Source: Cladophialophora immunda (Eukaryota > Ascomycota > Eurotiomycetes > Chaetothyriales > Herpotrichiellaceae). Taken from it: a stretch of DNA of 64,000 nt. Where the stretch lies: assembly GCF_000835495.1 (NCBI RefSeq), contig NW_015622543.1, positions 1,219,296 to 1,283,295 of the forward strand, written 5' to 3'. The notes beneath the pieces are model-generated. The model made no database searches and was not told where the DNA came from. It worked only from the letters and a program-made list of their open reading frames with translations. Shown one piece after another: positions 21,387-31,715 of this stretch (position 1 is its first letter; the number at the start of each line of letters is the position of its first letter). Both the position numbers and the translations under genes were made by a program.

Positions 21387-23477
21387 TTATGACGAGCAAC
21401 TGCACTGGATAGCCCTCTGAAATCTAGGCACATCCCCACAATACTTCTTCTCGATTTCCTCATTCCAGCTCCACCCATCTTCGAATGGAGCCAGGGTCAT
21501 CTCCATAACTCCCTTCAGGATATCTCGTTCCTTCTTGTTCTGTACTCGGTCGATAATGTCATCTAGTAACCAACCTCTGGGCACGAAGTTGGGATTGACG
21601 CTCTTCATAAGCTTCTCTCGTTCCTCATCTGCTGCAGAGGCCGTGGTCTCATCGGTGATGTCCCAATCCTCAACCACCCGCTCACGCCATGAGTCGAGCC
21701 ATTTGCCGACTTTTTCGCGGCCAGAGTCGTTGGATTCGTTTAGACCGGTAACGCCTTCCCGGTGGAAGAATCTCTCGGCTGTATTTTCGCGTTTTTCTTT
21801 TGTGCTGACGTCGTCCACTTTCACCGAGGAGAGACGACGGAAAAAGTGGTTGAAGTCAAGCTCCAGCGCTTCCATTGTGTCGAGCAGTTCGGAGAGCAGC
21901 TTTTCAAAATCACTCTCCTTTTGGGTCTTCAACCCCAGTCGCAACGTCATCAGACTGCGATACTCGCTCAGGAAGACGGCCTTGTATTCGTCCGAGATCT
22001 GGTCAATAATCGTCTCCGCGCGCTTGATGAGGACGGGTGCAAAGTCTTCATGCACCCCTTTTTCCACGAATTCTTCGTCGTCAACTTTATCTCCGGCACC
22101 AATTAATTCGCCGATGGCTTCACCTAGACGAACGAGGTTCCACCAGAAAATGCTCGGCTGTGCGCGATAGCTGTATCTCAGCATATGATCGTCGTGGTTG
22201 GGTGTGTATGCAGGATCAAAGTTGTCCATAAACGCAAACGGACCGTAATCGAGCGATAGGCCATAGATCGAAGTGTTATCGGTGTTGAGCACTCCGTTCA
22301 TGAAGCCGTACGCCTGCATCATTCCCACGAGCTTGGCGTTTCTTCGGACAATTTCCCGATAGACTCTAGCAAAGCGATTCTCTTCGGCGCCTTCTTTCCC
22401 TTGAATTTCGTCTTTGGAGACGCCTCTGGCCGGGTCGAGATAAGCATCTGGGGTGTCAACTGGCAGGGCGGCGGGAAGATTCCCCCAGCCGCCAAAGACG
22501 TCTTCAGCAATATAGGTAGCGACCTTGCGAATCAAGTCGCGGTCGCCTCTGGATCGCAGGAGGTCAAATGTGCCTAGTCTCAGCCATGTTTGAGCAAAAC
22601 GGCAGACAATCGCGCCAGGTTCAAGGCGTTCCCTGACGACCTCGGACTTCGGACACAGTGTCAATGACAGTGCTCTAGTGGTAGGTATGCCGATGGCATT
22701 GAGATACTCGGACACAATAAACTCTCTGATACTCGATCTCAAAACGGCCTTGCCGTCGGCAAAACGCGAGTAGGGTGTCTTGCCTGCGCCCTTCAATTGC
22801 AGTTCGTAACGGACTTTTGTCTTTGGGTTGGTCGTCTCAAATAGCGAGATAGCGCGACCATCACCTAGTTGACCAGCCCATGAGCCAAACTGGAAGCCGC
22901 CGTAGCACTGCGCCCAGGGATATATTCCACCCTTCTCTTCATCCCAGTACAACTTATTGCCGGCGACAACCTCCTTGAATTCTTCAGACGACGCTTCACT
23001 TTCGGCGAGACCGATATCGCGGAGCGCGGCTTTGCTGACCGCTAGCAGTTCAGGTTCTTCGGTGGGCTCAGGCCTGACAAACGTGTACAGCGCCCCTCGC
23101 ACCATGCGGGGGCCCAGCTTCTGTCGAGGGGCTTTATGAGAGTCGGCCGGCGTGGGATATTGAGGGTCGGGAGGGAGTTTCGAGGTGAAAGTGTTGGATT
23201 TCGGTATATCTGCTAGCGCCGCCGTAGCATCGGAATGGCCGTTTGACTGCGAACCATTGCTATGGCCATTGGAAATATGGGAGGACATCTGGGCGAGTCT
23301 CATCCGCGAAACCGGAGCGGGGTTCTGATATGGTCGAGACACTTTTGGACGAGACAGACGAGAAATGCGTCGGAGGAGCATGCAGAAGGCGGCAAGGAAG
23401 ATGGTGAGGACGAATATATTGATGAGAACTTGAGACGTCTGATAATTTGAAATATTGGTCGCTTGCCGCATCGTCAT
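21387..23477 (-). CDS. SelO-family protein adenylyltransferase (Fmp40-like)
   Basis: Pseudokinase that transfers AMP to hydroxyl side chains of proteins in mitochondria (known for bacterial SelO and yeast Fmp40). One uninterrupted frame. Family motifs: YPWAQCYGGFQFG, YELQLKGAGKTPYSRFADG, LRSSIREF, and the metal-binding GVLNTDNTSIYGLSLDYGPF. It ends in QCSCSS: human SELENOO has selenocysteine three residues from its end, replaced here by cysteine. The frame is open to 23615. Candidate starts are 23477 (697 residues), 23303 and 23288 (633 residues). I list 23477 because the next 50 residues hold a hydrophobic stretch followed by RRISRLSRPK, which could be a mitochondrial presequence. Similarity proper begins near KAPRQKLGPRMVRGALYT. 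Confidence 0.88.
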   Translation of the reverse strand: MTMRQATNISNYQTSQVLINIFVLTIFLAAFCMLLRRISRLSRPKVSRPYQNPAPVSRMRLAQMSSHISNGHSNGSQSNGHSDATAALADIPKSNTFTSKLPPDPQYPTPADSHKAPRQKLGPRMVRGALYTFVRPEPTEEPELLAVSKAALRDIGLAESEASSEEFKEVVAGNKLYWDEEKGGIYPWAQCYGGFQFGSWAGQLGDGRAISLFETTNPKTKVRYELQLKGAGKTPYSRFADGKAVLRSSIREFIVSEYLNAIGIPTTRALSLTLCPKSEVVRERLEPGAIVCRFAQTWLRLGTFDLLRSRGDRDLIRKVATYIAEDVFGGWGNLPAALPVDTPDAYLDPARGVSKDEIQGKEGAEENRFARVYREIVRRNAKLVGMMQAYGFMNGVLNTDNTSIYGLSLDYGPFAFMDNFDPAYTPNHDDHMLRYSYRAQPSIFWWNLVRLGEAIGELIGAGDKVDDEEFVEKGVHEDFAPVLIKRAETIIDQISDEYKAVFLSEYRSLMTLRLGLKTQKESDFEKLLSELLDTMEALELDFNHFFRRLSSVKVDDVSTKEKRENTAERFFHREGVTGLNESNDSGREKVGKWLDSWRERVVEDWDITDETTASAADEEREKLMKSVNPNFVPRGWLLDDIIDRVQNKKERDILKGVMEMTLAPFEDGWSWNEEIEKKYCGDVPRFQRAIQCSCSS

Positions 23478-23885
23478 CTTGACGGCAAATTGGGCGATTG
23501 ACAAATGATGCGGAGGCACCAAGAGGGAGATTTTTCTGATGTCATCTTTGGGGAAGCGCAGTTCGGCGGAGCATTGAGGTGCCCAAGCGTAGTCCGGCGG
23601 ATCATTGGTTCTCATTTCACAAACATACCCAAGCAGTTAACTCCATCCGCATCCGTGTCCATCCTGCATGTCGTCCATATGCTCCAAGCTCATGAAGGTG
23701 GCCGCCTGCTCCATCGCACTATGTTATCATGCAAAACACATAGACCAATGCACCCTTACTCATCCAGACCAGCTCTCCAAGTCCATTAGTGTGATAACCT
23801 TCCCGACGCCCATCGTCATCAACATGCTCTACATCACCCATGGTCCCATCCGTCGTTCATCATCCACAACCAGGTCATTTCATCG

Positions 23886-26800
23886 TCACTCGTCATCCGC
23901 ATCTCCTTTAGCAGCATCGCTGTCATCAGCCGCCTTGGCTTTGGACTTCCTCCTTCGACTCTTCTTTCCACGTCCGCCATTCACCGTGGCAACAGTGGAT
24001 GTCTTGTCCTCAATGGCTTCGGGATCAGGCGATGTCGGAGGAGACGATAATGATCCCATCTCTTCCTCCATCTTCTCCTTTAGAGCTCTGAGATCTGCAA
24101 TCGCGTCTTCCTTGGACTTCAACTCAGCTTGGAGTGTTTCGAGCTCCTGAGCAGCTTGTTCCGACTGTTGCTTGAATTCTTGCTCCCGCGTCTCGAGTTG
24201 CTTGGCGGCTTCTTCCCTCGACGTCTCCGACGATGTTTTCAGCGTGTCGATCTCTTGTTGCAAGGAGGCAAGCTTGGCCTCCGCGTCCTTCAGCCGATCC
24301 TCGACTTCATCCTTGCTGGCGGTCAATGCTTGTATAGCCTGCTCTTTAGCTTCCAAATCTTCAGACATTTTGCTGACGTCGGTCGCTTGTCCCTTGAGGG
24401 ATTCGAGCTCAGCTTCGAGCTCTTTCAAGTGAGCATTCGACTCATCCTCAGCTTTCTTGGCAGCTTCCAGATTCGCCTCTGTCTCGTGGAGCCGAGCTTC
24501 GAGCTCCGACTTGGAGGTCAGAACAGCGCCAAGTTCGGCTTCTTTGGACTCGAGATCTTTCGATGACTGCTCGGTAATATTGAGCTTCTCCTGCTGAGTC
24601 GACTCAAGTTCACCCTGAATTTCCGCCAGCTTGTCTCTCACTGCCTGAAGCTCTTGCTCAAAATTGACCTTGTCGTCCTCGGCCTGTTTCACCTTGCCCT
24701 CCACCTCAGCTTTGGCTGCCTCGGTTTCTGTAACGCGTTGCTCAGCTGCGGCTGTGGCGCTTTCCGCCTCTCCCAACTTCGATTCAAGAGAAGCTTTGGC
24801 CTCTTCGGCGGTCTCGAGTTCCTTCTTAATTTCTTCAAGTGCGCCCTCGGCAGATTGCTGTTCGGCTAAGGCTGAGGCAAGCTTAGCTTCAAGCTCTTCT
24901 CTTGCCTTGGCCGCCTCCTCTTCAGCAGCGCTCTGGTTCGCCTGCGCATCGGCCAGTTTCTGCTCAAAATCACTGGTTATGGCATCGGTGTCAGCTTGTG
25001 CTTTTGAAAGTGCCTCTTGAGCAGCTTTCAGGGCATTCTCTGCCTCGGCGAGCTTCTCATCCATTTCAGACTTGGATTGGTCTGCATCTGCACGAACCTT
25101 TTCTAGCGATTCCTGAGCTTCCTGGTGAGAAGCCTCAGACGCAGCCAGTTTTGCTTCGAGTCCCGCCAGAGACGCTGCCGCCTCTTCCTTTGCCTTTTCG
25201 GAGGCTTCCTTGGTCGAGGCAAGTTCCTGTTGAAGTCCGTCCACGGTTGACGCATGCTCTCCTTGTAATTTTTCCACCTCAGTCTCCGCGGCCGCTTTGG
25301 CACTTTCTGCGTCCGCGAGTTTCTTTGTCAACTCGTCATTGGTCTCCTGGACTGATTGCACCTGCGCCTCGAGGGCAGCAGATTTCTCTTGGATGGTGTG
25401 GTGTTCAGCCTCCATTTCCTCCAGCTTTTTTGCTTTCTCGACCAACTCTTCGTTGCTGTCTTGAAGCGACTTCAGTTGTTCTTCCAAAGCAGCCAGTTTC
25501 TCTTCTGCAGCGTGCTGAGCGGCCTCTGCTTCTTCAGCCTTCTGGCTTTTAAGTGTTAACTCGGCATTGGCGTCCTGAAGTGCCTTGAGCTCGGCTTCGA
25601 GGGCGGTGTGCTTTTCTTCGGCAGATTGTTGGCTAGCTTGTGCCTCTGAGAGCTCGGTAGAAAGCCTGGAACTCTCCGCTTCGAGACCTTCAACTTTCTC
25701 CTCGAGCTCTTTCTTAGCTGCGTCAGCAGTATCGATATCTTCAGCCAGTTTAGCCTTTTCTGCCTCGGAATTCGAAAGCTCCTCCTTGGCGGTTGCTAGC
25801 TCTTCAGCATGTTTGGCTTGCTGTGACTCGAATTGTTCTGCATCGGCCTGCTTCGACGCTGTAATGGAAGCAACCTCAGACTCAAGTGATTGTATCTGCT
25901 CCTTCAAGGCGGCTATATTTTCCAATGCCTCGTCCAGGGAGGTTTGCGTGGCACCATGAGAAGCGGAAGCGTCTTCGAGATCCTTCGTGAGTTGCTCGTT
26001 CTGCTCCTTTGTTGCTGTATGGTTCGCAGTCTCTGATGCAAGGCTGTCTTTCAACGCATCAACCTCGGCAAGGACAGATTTATGCAGATCTTCCGCCTCA
26101 GCAGCACGAGCTTCTGCTTCCTTCTGCTTCTCTTCGGCCTCTGTCGCGGCAGTCTTATGGTGATCCAGGTCTTGCAGCGCGTTGGCGTGCTTCTCTTCTG
26201 CTTCAGTGACGCGCTCTTCAGCTTCTTTCAGCTTTTCTGCCGCTTCGGCTGCAGCCGCCTTGTGCCCTTCCAGCTCCTCTAGTGCTGAGGTATGTTTCTC
26301 TTCTGCGTCGACAGCGCGTGTTTCCGCCTCAGCTGCGGCGGTCTTGTGTTGTTCAAGCTCCTCGACTACGGAGGCATGCTTCTCTTCCGCTTCGGCAGCG
26401 CGTGTTTCCGCCTCAGCTGCGGCGGTCTTGTGTTGTTCAAGCTCCTCGACTACGGAGGCATGCTTCTCTTCCGCTTCGGCAGCGCGTGTTTCCGCCTCAG
26501 CTGCGGCGGTCTTGTGTTGTTCAAGCTCCTCGACTACGGAGGCATGCTTCTCTTCTGCTTCGGCAGCACGTGCTTCTGCATCGGTCGCGGCTGTTTTATG
26601 CTGTTCGAGCTCCTGGAGTATGGCTGCATGCTTCTCTTCGGCCTCCGTGGCTCTCGTTTCAGCTTCTTTCTGTTTTTCTTCTGCTTCCGCCACGGCGGCC
26701 GCGTGTTGATCCAGATCCTTGAGTGCGGCGGCATGTTTCTCTTCGGCATCAACAGCACGGGCCTCTGCTTCTTTGTGTCTTCCTTCTGCCTCCGTCACAG

Positions 26801-28628
26801 CGGCAACGTGGCGATCGATGTCTGTGAGAAGGCTGGCAGAACGTTCCTTTTCATTCTCGTGATCCTCTTTGAGCTGTGCGTAACCCTCGAGCTCTGCTGT
26901 GAGTTGAGCAATCTTTGACTCAGCCTCAGCAAAGGCGTCTTTGGTTCCGTCCATTTCGCTTTGCAACTCGGCGAGCTTGGCTTGCGTGTTCATCAACTCT
27001 TGCTTGGAAGCCTCGTGGTCCGCTTTCAGCTGTTCATGGTCCTCAAGTCCAGCGGTCAAATGACCAATCTTCGACTCGGCTTCCTCGAGGTCTGTCTTGC
27101 AATTTTGGAGGACTTCCAGCTCGGTTGAAAGCTCTGCAACCTTGGATTGGATGTCCTCAAGTTCCTGCTTGCACGATTCATGTTCCGTTTTGAGCTGTTC
27201 ATGATCTTCAAGCTCGGCAGCAAGCTGTCCAATTTTTGATTCTGCTTCTGCCAAGTTTTGTTTGCAGGCGTCGAAGGCTTCAAGCTCGGTTGTCAGATCC
27301 GCAACCTTGGCATTGGCGCTCTCGAGTTCCTGTGTCTGAGTCTCATGCTCTGCTTTGAGTTGAGCGTATTCGTCGAGTTCGGCGGATAGTTGAGCTACCT
27401 GCGCCTCTGCACTCTCTCGTGCGACATGCGATGAAGATAGTTCTGTCGTCAAATCCGCGACCCGGGCCTGAGAGCCTTCGAGGTCTTGTTTGCAAGCCTC
27501 GAACGCTTCGAGATCAACCAGGAGCTGCGCAACCTTTTCTTCAAGGGCGGTCTTCGTTGTCGAATGATCTTGGAGGTCGTTTGTGAGGTCAGCAATCTGG
27601 CTGCGGGCTCCAGTGAGCTCATCCAAGACCATCTGATGTGCGGATTGGTCCGCTTCCCTGTCCCGGGACGAGGTTTCAAGGGCGTCTTTAGTCGTCGAGA
27701 GCTCTGCGGCGTGTGCTTCAAGTTGAGCCTCCAACGAAGCGCGGACTGATGCCAGGGATGCATTTGCATCTTCTATTGCTCGTGAGGAGGTGTTTTGAAG
27801 GTCCTCGTATCGCTTGGTATGATCATCAATGCTCAACTCGGCACTCTGCAACCCCGAATGGGCAGCATTCAATTCCTCGGTCAGAGAAGCAATCTGGGCT
27901 TCGAGCTCTTCTCTCAAGGTTGCGTTTGCTTTCTCTGTTTCTTCCAGGGCGGTCGTCGAGGCTAGTTGGACCCCTTTAAGTGACTCGGTGGTCTCGACAA
28001 TGGCTGTCTTTGCGGCCTCGAGGTCGGTGGTCAGGGAGGCGAGTTCGACGCGAAGTGCTGTGACCTCGTTTTCGTAAGCTGCCTTCGTTCGCTCATTTGC
28101 AGTGCGGGAGTCTGAGAGCTCTTGCGACAGAATGGCGACTCTTGATCTGTATTTATGGTGGACGTTGTCCAAAGCCGCCTGGTGCTCACGGATGCACTCT
28201 TCCTTGACGAGATCCCGTTCGGCTTTCTGAGCATCTCTGATCTGCTGCACAACGACAGCCACCATTGTCTCCTCCAGCGAGGCTTTCAGCCGCCGTAGAG
28301 CAGCCTCTTTTTCCTTGTAGCGTCTCTCCATTTTCTGTGTGTTTTTCTCCAAATTTGACAGCTCGTGGTCCTGGGACATGACCATCTCCCTCGCCTCCTC
28401 GAGATTCTGGCGACATTGTTGCAGTTCACCCTGCAGGACTTCAATCTCTGACAGGGGAGGTTGTGTTGAGTCTGGTATGACCGGGGACCCTTGTTCGGAT
28501 TCTGGGAGCGGTGATTCCGGGTGAAAGAAGCGGTTGTATACCCTTCGCAAGCTCGAGGACCGTTTGGTGCCTGTTGGAGGCCGGGCTCTCGTCTGGGATA
28601 GTCGTCGTAAACGTTTCTCGGATGCCAT
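23886..28628 (-). CDS. Giant coiled-coil protein (1580 residues), function unknown
   Basis: A single exon of 1580 codons. Residues from about 60 to 1520 are one almost continuous Glu/Ala/Lys/Leu-rich coiled coil (patterns such as AEAEEKHASVVEELEQHK). A short basic, Ser/Arg-rich head (RRLSQTRARPPTGTKRSSS) precedes it. The tail is acidic after a GKKSRRRKSKAK patch that looks like a nuclear localisation signal. An 84-base (28-residue, four-heptad) unit is repeated in tandem around 26316-26567. The start at 28628 is the first ATG of the frame. Coiled-coil proteins of this size often act as tethers or scaffolds (golgins, SPB or septal proteins), but composition alone cannot place it, and apparent matches to myosin or M protein would be low-complexity artefacts. 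Confidence 0.85.
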   Translation of the reverse strand: MASEKRLRRLSQTRARPPTGTKRSSSLRRVYNRFFHPESPLPESEQGSPVIPDSTQPPLSEIEVLQGELQQCRQNLEEAREMVMSQDHELSNLEKNTQKMERRYKEKEAALRRLKASLEETMVAVVVQQIRDAQKAERDLVKEECIREHQAALDNVHHKYRSRVAILSQELSDSRTANERTKAAYENEVTALRVELASLTTDLEAAKTAIVETTESLKGVQLASTTALEETEKANATLREELEAQIASLTEELNAAHSGLQSAELSIDDHTKRYEDLQNTSSRAIEDANASLASVRASLEAQLEAHAAELSTTKDALETSSRDREADQSAHQMVLDELTGARSQIADLTNDLQDHSTTKTALEEKVAQLLVDLEAFEACKQDLEGSQARVADLTTELSSSHVARESAEAQVAQLSAELDEYAQLKAEHETQTQELESANAKVADLTTELEAFDACKQNLAEAESKIGQLAAELEDHEQLKTEHESCKQELEDIQSKVAELSTELEVLQNCKTDLEEAESKIGHLTAGLEDHEQLKADHEASKQELMNTQAKLAELQSEMDGTKDAFAEAESKIAQLTAELEGYAQLKEDHENEKERSASLLTDIDRHVAAVTEAEGRHKEAEARAVDAEEKHAAALKDLDQHAAAVAEAEEKQKEAETRATEAEEKHAAILQELEQHKTAATDAEARAAEAEEKHASVVEELEQHKTAAAEAETRAAEAEEKHASVVEELEQHKTAAAEAETRAAEAEEKHASVVEELEQHKTAAAEAETRAVDAEEKHTSALEELEGHKAAAAEAAEKLKEAEERVTEAEEKHANALQDLDHHKTAATEAEEKQKEAEARAAEAEDLHKSVLAEVDALKDSLASETANHTATKEQNEQLTKDLEDASASHGATQTSLDEALENIAALKEQIQSLESEVASITASKQADAEQFESQQAKHAEELATAKEELSNSEAEKAKLAEDIDTADAAKKELEEKVEGLEAESSRLSTELSEAQASQQSAEEKHTALEAELKALQDANAELTLKSQKAEEAEAAQHAAEEKLAALEEQLKSLQDSNEELVEKAKKLEEMEAEHHTIQEKSAALEAQVQSVQETNDELTKKLADAESAKAAAETEVEKLQGEHASTVDGLQQELASTKEASEKAKEEAAASLAGLEAKLAASEASHQEAQESLEKVRADADQSKSEMDEKLAEAENALKAAQEALSKAQADTDAITSDFEQKLADAQANQSAAEEEAAKAREELEAKLASALAEQQSAEGALEEIKKELETAEEAKASLESKLGEAESATAAAEQRVTETEAAKAEVEGKVKQAEDDKVNFEQELQAVRDKLAEIQGELESTQQEKLNITEQSSKDLESKEAELGAVLTSKSELEARLHETEANLEAAKKAEDESNAHLKELEAELESLKGQATDVSKMSEDLEAKEQAIQALTASKDEVEDRLKDAEAKLASLQQEIDTLKTSSETSREEAAKQLETREQEFKQQSEQAAQELETLQAELKSKEDAIADLRALKEKMEEEMGSLSSPPTSPDPEAIEDKTSTVATVNGGRGKKSRRRKSKAKAADDSDAAKGDADDE
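26316..26567 (-). repeat. 84-base in-frame tandem repeat, three near-identical copies
   Basis: Copies start at 26316, 26400 and 26484, spaced exactly 84 bases (28 codons, four heptads). The first two differ by at most a few bases; the third drifts towards its end. More diverged copies flank the array. The unit length keeps the coiled-coil register, so copy-number change would lengthen the rod without breaking it. Confidence 0.9.
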
Positions 28629-30493
28629 TGTGTCGAGAGTAGTGGAAGGGGTGGTGCTGCAGTGTAACTAAGTACTGTGCGGTGGAGAAGGTTTTCGACG
28701 AAGAGGCGGTGACGCTGGGAGTGTTTCACGTCTGCGTATCCGGTGTCTGCATGTGCGGGAACCTTTTAAGCGAATATGGAGATGAGAGAACTCTCTCGAC
28801 GTGAGGGCCGGTGAGGTACTTGAACAAGACCGTAGTGTCCCCGTTTTGGCAAACCTGTGATTAGGTAGCGTGACAGTCTTCTGGTCTGTAGCAACTGGAA
28901 TCGAGTCGGCCATTGTGGGTTCATCGGGCAGCAAAAGGTACAAACGAAGAAGCGGTAGAGCGAGGGGAGGACACGTCGCGGAGGATTAACGGCTCGCTTA
29001 AGGGCCCTGCATTGCTGATAGGGCGCATTGCTGGAAGCTGTGGGCTATCGCGAAGATTTTGTTGGGCCAGCAAATGTTTGTCTATGTTTGCCCATGTGAC
29101 AGGACATCTGTGCTGTTGGGTGGCTACAGTGGTGAAGAAGAGTTGATTCGTAAAAAGGAGACGATGAGGGAAAATTGCAACGGGACCAGATGCTCTCCAT
29201 GACGCCCATGATGCCCATGTGAGGTCAGGACCTGGATCATTGGTAACTATCGCACATACTGGTACCTGGCGATCTGCAGACAAGGGCCTTCGGGTGCCAG
29301 GGGCGCAGGGGTTGGAGGGTCCAGAACCTTTAACTAGCCGGCCGGTGCCGCTGTAGTGGAGGGCATACCAAGTAGAAGGGGTGCTTGGTAATGGTGTGGC
29401 TTGAGCTAAGCTTAAAGGTGCGGGCCGGTGCCTGAAGCTGCGTGAACTCCAGTTAAGGTTTAGGAGCTAGTGGCCTGGGTGTCACGCCTTTCCAGGTGCC
29501 TCTCCGCCCACGCCACTCACTACGAGGTACAGCTGCCGTGACCACCAGGAGCCAGACTGAAGGGACCGAGTCTGCCCAGGCAGCTTCTTCACAACGCAAC
29601 ATGTCAGGCTTGGCCCCTCTCGGCTCGGCATTGCTTCTCTCCTCGAACACGTCCTGGTCATGTGCCAATATGTCGAGTCGCCCAATGCTGCCTCACTCGA
29701 CTTGCCTTCAGATAATCAGAGCAAATCAACACCACTCTTACCCACCTAGGCAAGCAGGATTGGACGCACAGTTTTCCAGCTGGTTTCGTGCCCAAGCCTC
29801 TTGATCTGTCCTGTCCGTTGTGAGTCACTTGCAAACAAGCCGGCATCCGTTGAGCTCGCCTCCTCGCCTCCTCGCCTCCTCGAGCTTTCCCAACACTCAC
29901 TCACCAAGATGGAGTGAACGCGATGCTCGGTCATCTCTGCTTGCAAATGCCTGTCCACTTCACCAGAAGGAAGATAGGTCATCTGACTAACAAGGCATCT
30001 GACAGAACCAAAGCATCGGAGTACTGGCCACAGCCTTTTGAACCTTCGTTGTCCTCGCGAGGCTGTACTCCCTCCGGATAATTGTTGCACCGGCCAACCC
30101 ATTGCATCGACCCCCTCGCTACGTGCGATGCCTTGGGTTGGGACAGCCAGCCTCTCGCTATATATTTCAGACGCCACAGGCCACCGTGTACACGGGATAC
30201 AGGAGCCTCGTGGAATATGAGGGAGACTATTAATGACACCTCCAGAAACACATGCGATTCGTTCGTTTGCAGCGGTTACAATCATCCAACTTCTCCGGAT
30301 CATCCAAAATGTAGCAGACGCGAGTTGACCAGCTATCCTAAAGGTCTACTTGTACTCTTATGTTGTCTATGGTGCAATTCCCCACGGGGAGTCTTGAACC
30401 GACGTGTCAGCAGACGCTTCGTGTCACGCCATCAAACAGGTTCAGCGGCAAGTGCCAGAGACATTATCTTATCTAACCACGCGCACTCCACCG
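28629..30493. other. Intergenic region upstream of the coiled-coil gene
   Basis: 1.87 kb without a supported gene. ORFs of up to 185 codons (29746-30303 minus) have random composition. A short CTCCTCGCCTCCTCGCCTCC direct repeat lies near 29863-29883. Confidence 0.55.
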
Positions 30494-31715
30494 CTAATCA
30501 TAATCAAGAGGCAGTCCAAACAGCCTGATGGCATTACGATACCCAATATCCCTCCAGTTCTCGTCCGATATAGGCACCGTCTCGAACCAGGCTCTCATCT
30601 CGGCGATTGACTCGTAGGGGTAGTCCACGGCAAACATGATATTCTCGACCCTCGACTCGGCCATCAGGTTCATGAGGGCCGCCGTCCTGGGCATCCCGCT
30701 GGTGTTGGGGAGGATGTTCTGCTGGAAATAGTCTTGGAATCGCTTCTTCTTCGGACCTTGCGCCTCTGTAGGACAAGTCAGTCACACCTCAGGGCGGAAA
30801 GAGAGCTACATGGGCGCGAGGGGTGGGAGTATTCGTGCCATCGGTCTCCCGGATACGTGGTCGAAAAGAGGGATGCACACCACAGCACTTACCAGCAGTA
30901 TAAAGACGGAAGGTGGTATCCGTCCTCGGCAGGATCCAAGATAACCCTTCGCCCATATGACCTAAACAGATCTTCAACTTCGGAAACCGGTCAAACACCC
31001 CACTATACATCAACCTCAGGACGTGCTCGACCGTCTCCCTCGCAAAGCCATATGGGGCGCCGTGGAAGATCGGCATATCCTCCAGCACCTTGATATTGCT
31101 AGCGAGCGGCACGCGGGGATGGATGAAGATAGGCTTCTGCAACCGCTCAGAGACCTCCCAGAGCTTCTCGAACTGCGGGTGATCGAGGTACAGTCCTTTG
31201 GCCGGATCCGAGGTGTTGGTGAAGCCGTTGATCATGGCCCCGACAAAGCCGTACTCGCTCACGCAGCGCTCCAGCTCCGTCGCAGCCGCCTCGCCGCTCT
31301 GCGTCGGTAGCGTCGCAAAGGCGAAGAACCGGCTCGGGTATTTCTGGCAGTAGTTCTCGTAGACGAACTGGTTCGACATCCGGCACCACTCGAGCTGCTC
31401 GTCCAGGTCCACAAACGCCTGCGCCGTGGGCTGGTTCATGGAGATGATCTGCGCGCCGATGTTGTTGGCGTCCATGATCTTGACCCGCAGCGCAATATCC
31501 CCCAGCCGGTCTTTAAGCCCGGCCACGTACGAGGGCTTGAATGTCCCGAAGGTGGACGAGATGGCGGGCGTGGGGAATGGGGACACCGCGTGCTCTTCCA
31601 GACATATCAGCCGGGCCTGTTTCCGTGTGTGGAGAATGGGTGTGAATTCGGACTCGGGTCGTCCTTCTAGCACGAGAGTGTTCCCGCTGCTCGAGGAACT
31701 TGTCGCGTCTCCCAT
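30494..31715 (-). CDS. Amidohydrolase-2 family decarboxylase (dihydroxybenzoate/resorcylate type)
   Basis: Metal-dependent, TIM-barrel non-oxidative decarboxylase expected to act on hydroxybenzoic acids such as 2,3-dihydroxybenzoate or gamma-resorcylate. Exons 31715-30893 and 30765-30494 give 364 residues. The metal ligands are in place: Glu and His in LEEHA near the N-terminus, His in FIHPRVPL and Asp in FAVDYPYES. GHMGEGLSW is also typical. The start at 31715 (MGDATSS) was preferred over the frame's first ATG at 31787, since the upstream codons show no similarity. The N-terminus before LEEHA is about 40 residues longer than in the classical enzymes. It lies next to a Zn2Cys6 regulator and a transporter, fitting a small aromatic-acid catabolic module. 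The substrate is inferred. Confidence 0.83.

Noticed and set aside
23886..28628. Myosin or streptococcal M-protein homology for the coiled-coil protein
   Set aside because: Similarity of this type comes from heptad composition; there is no motor domain or cell-wall anchor.
29746..30303. 185-codon minus-strand ORF upstream of the decarboxylase 3' end
   Set aside because: Random composition, no domain, no splice partners, and many overlapping ORFs in other frames.
30360..30440. tRNA-like TTCAAGA arm on the minus strand near 30390
   Set aside because: The flanking five-base segments cannot pair as a T-arm, and no D-arm or acceptor stem could be found.
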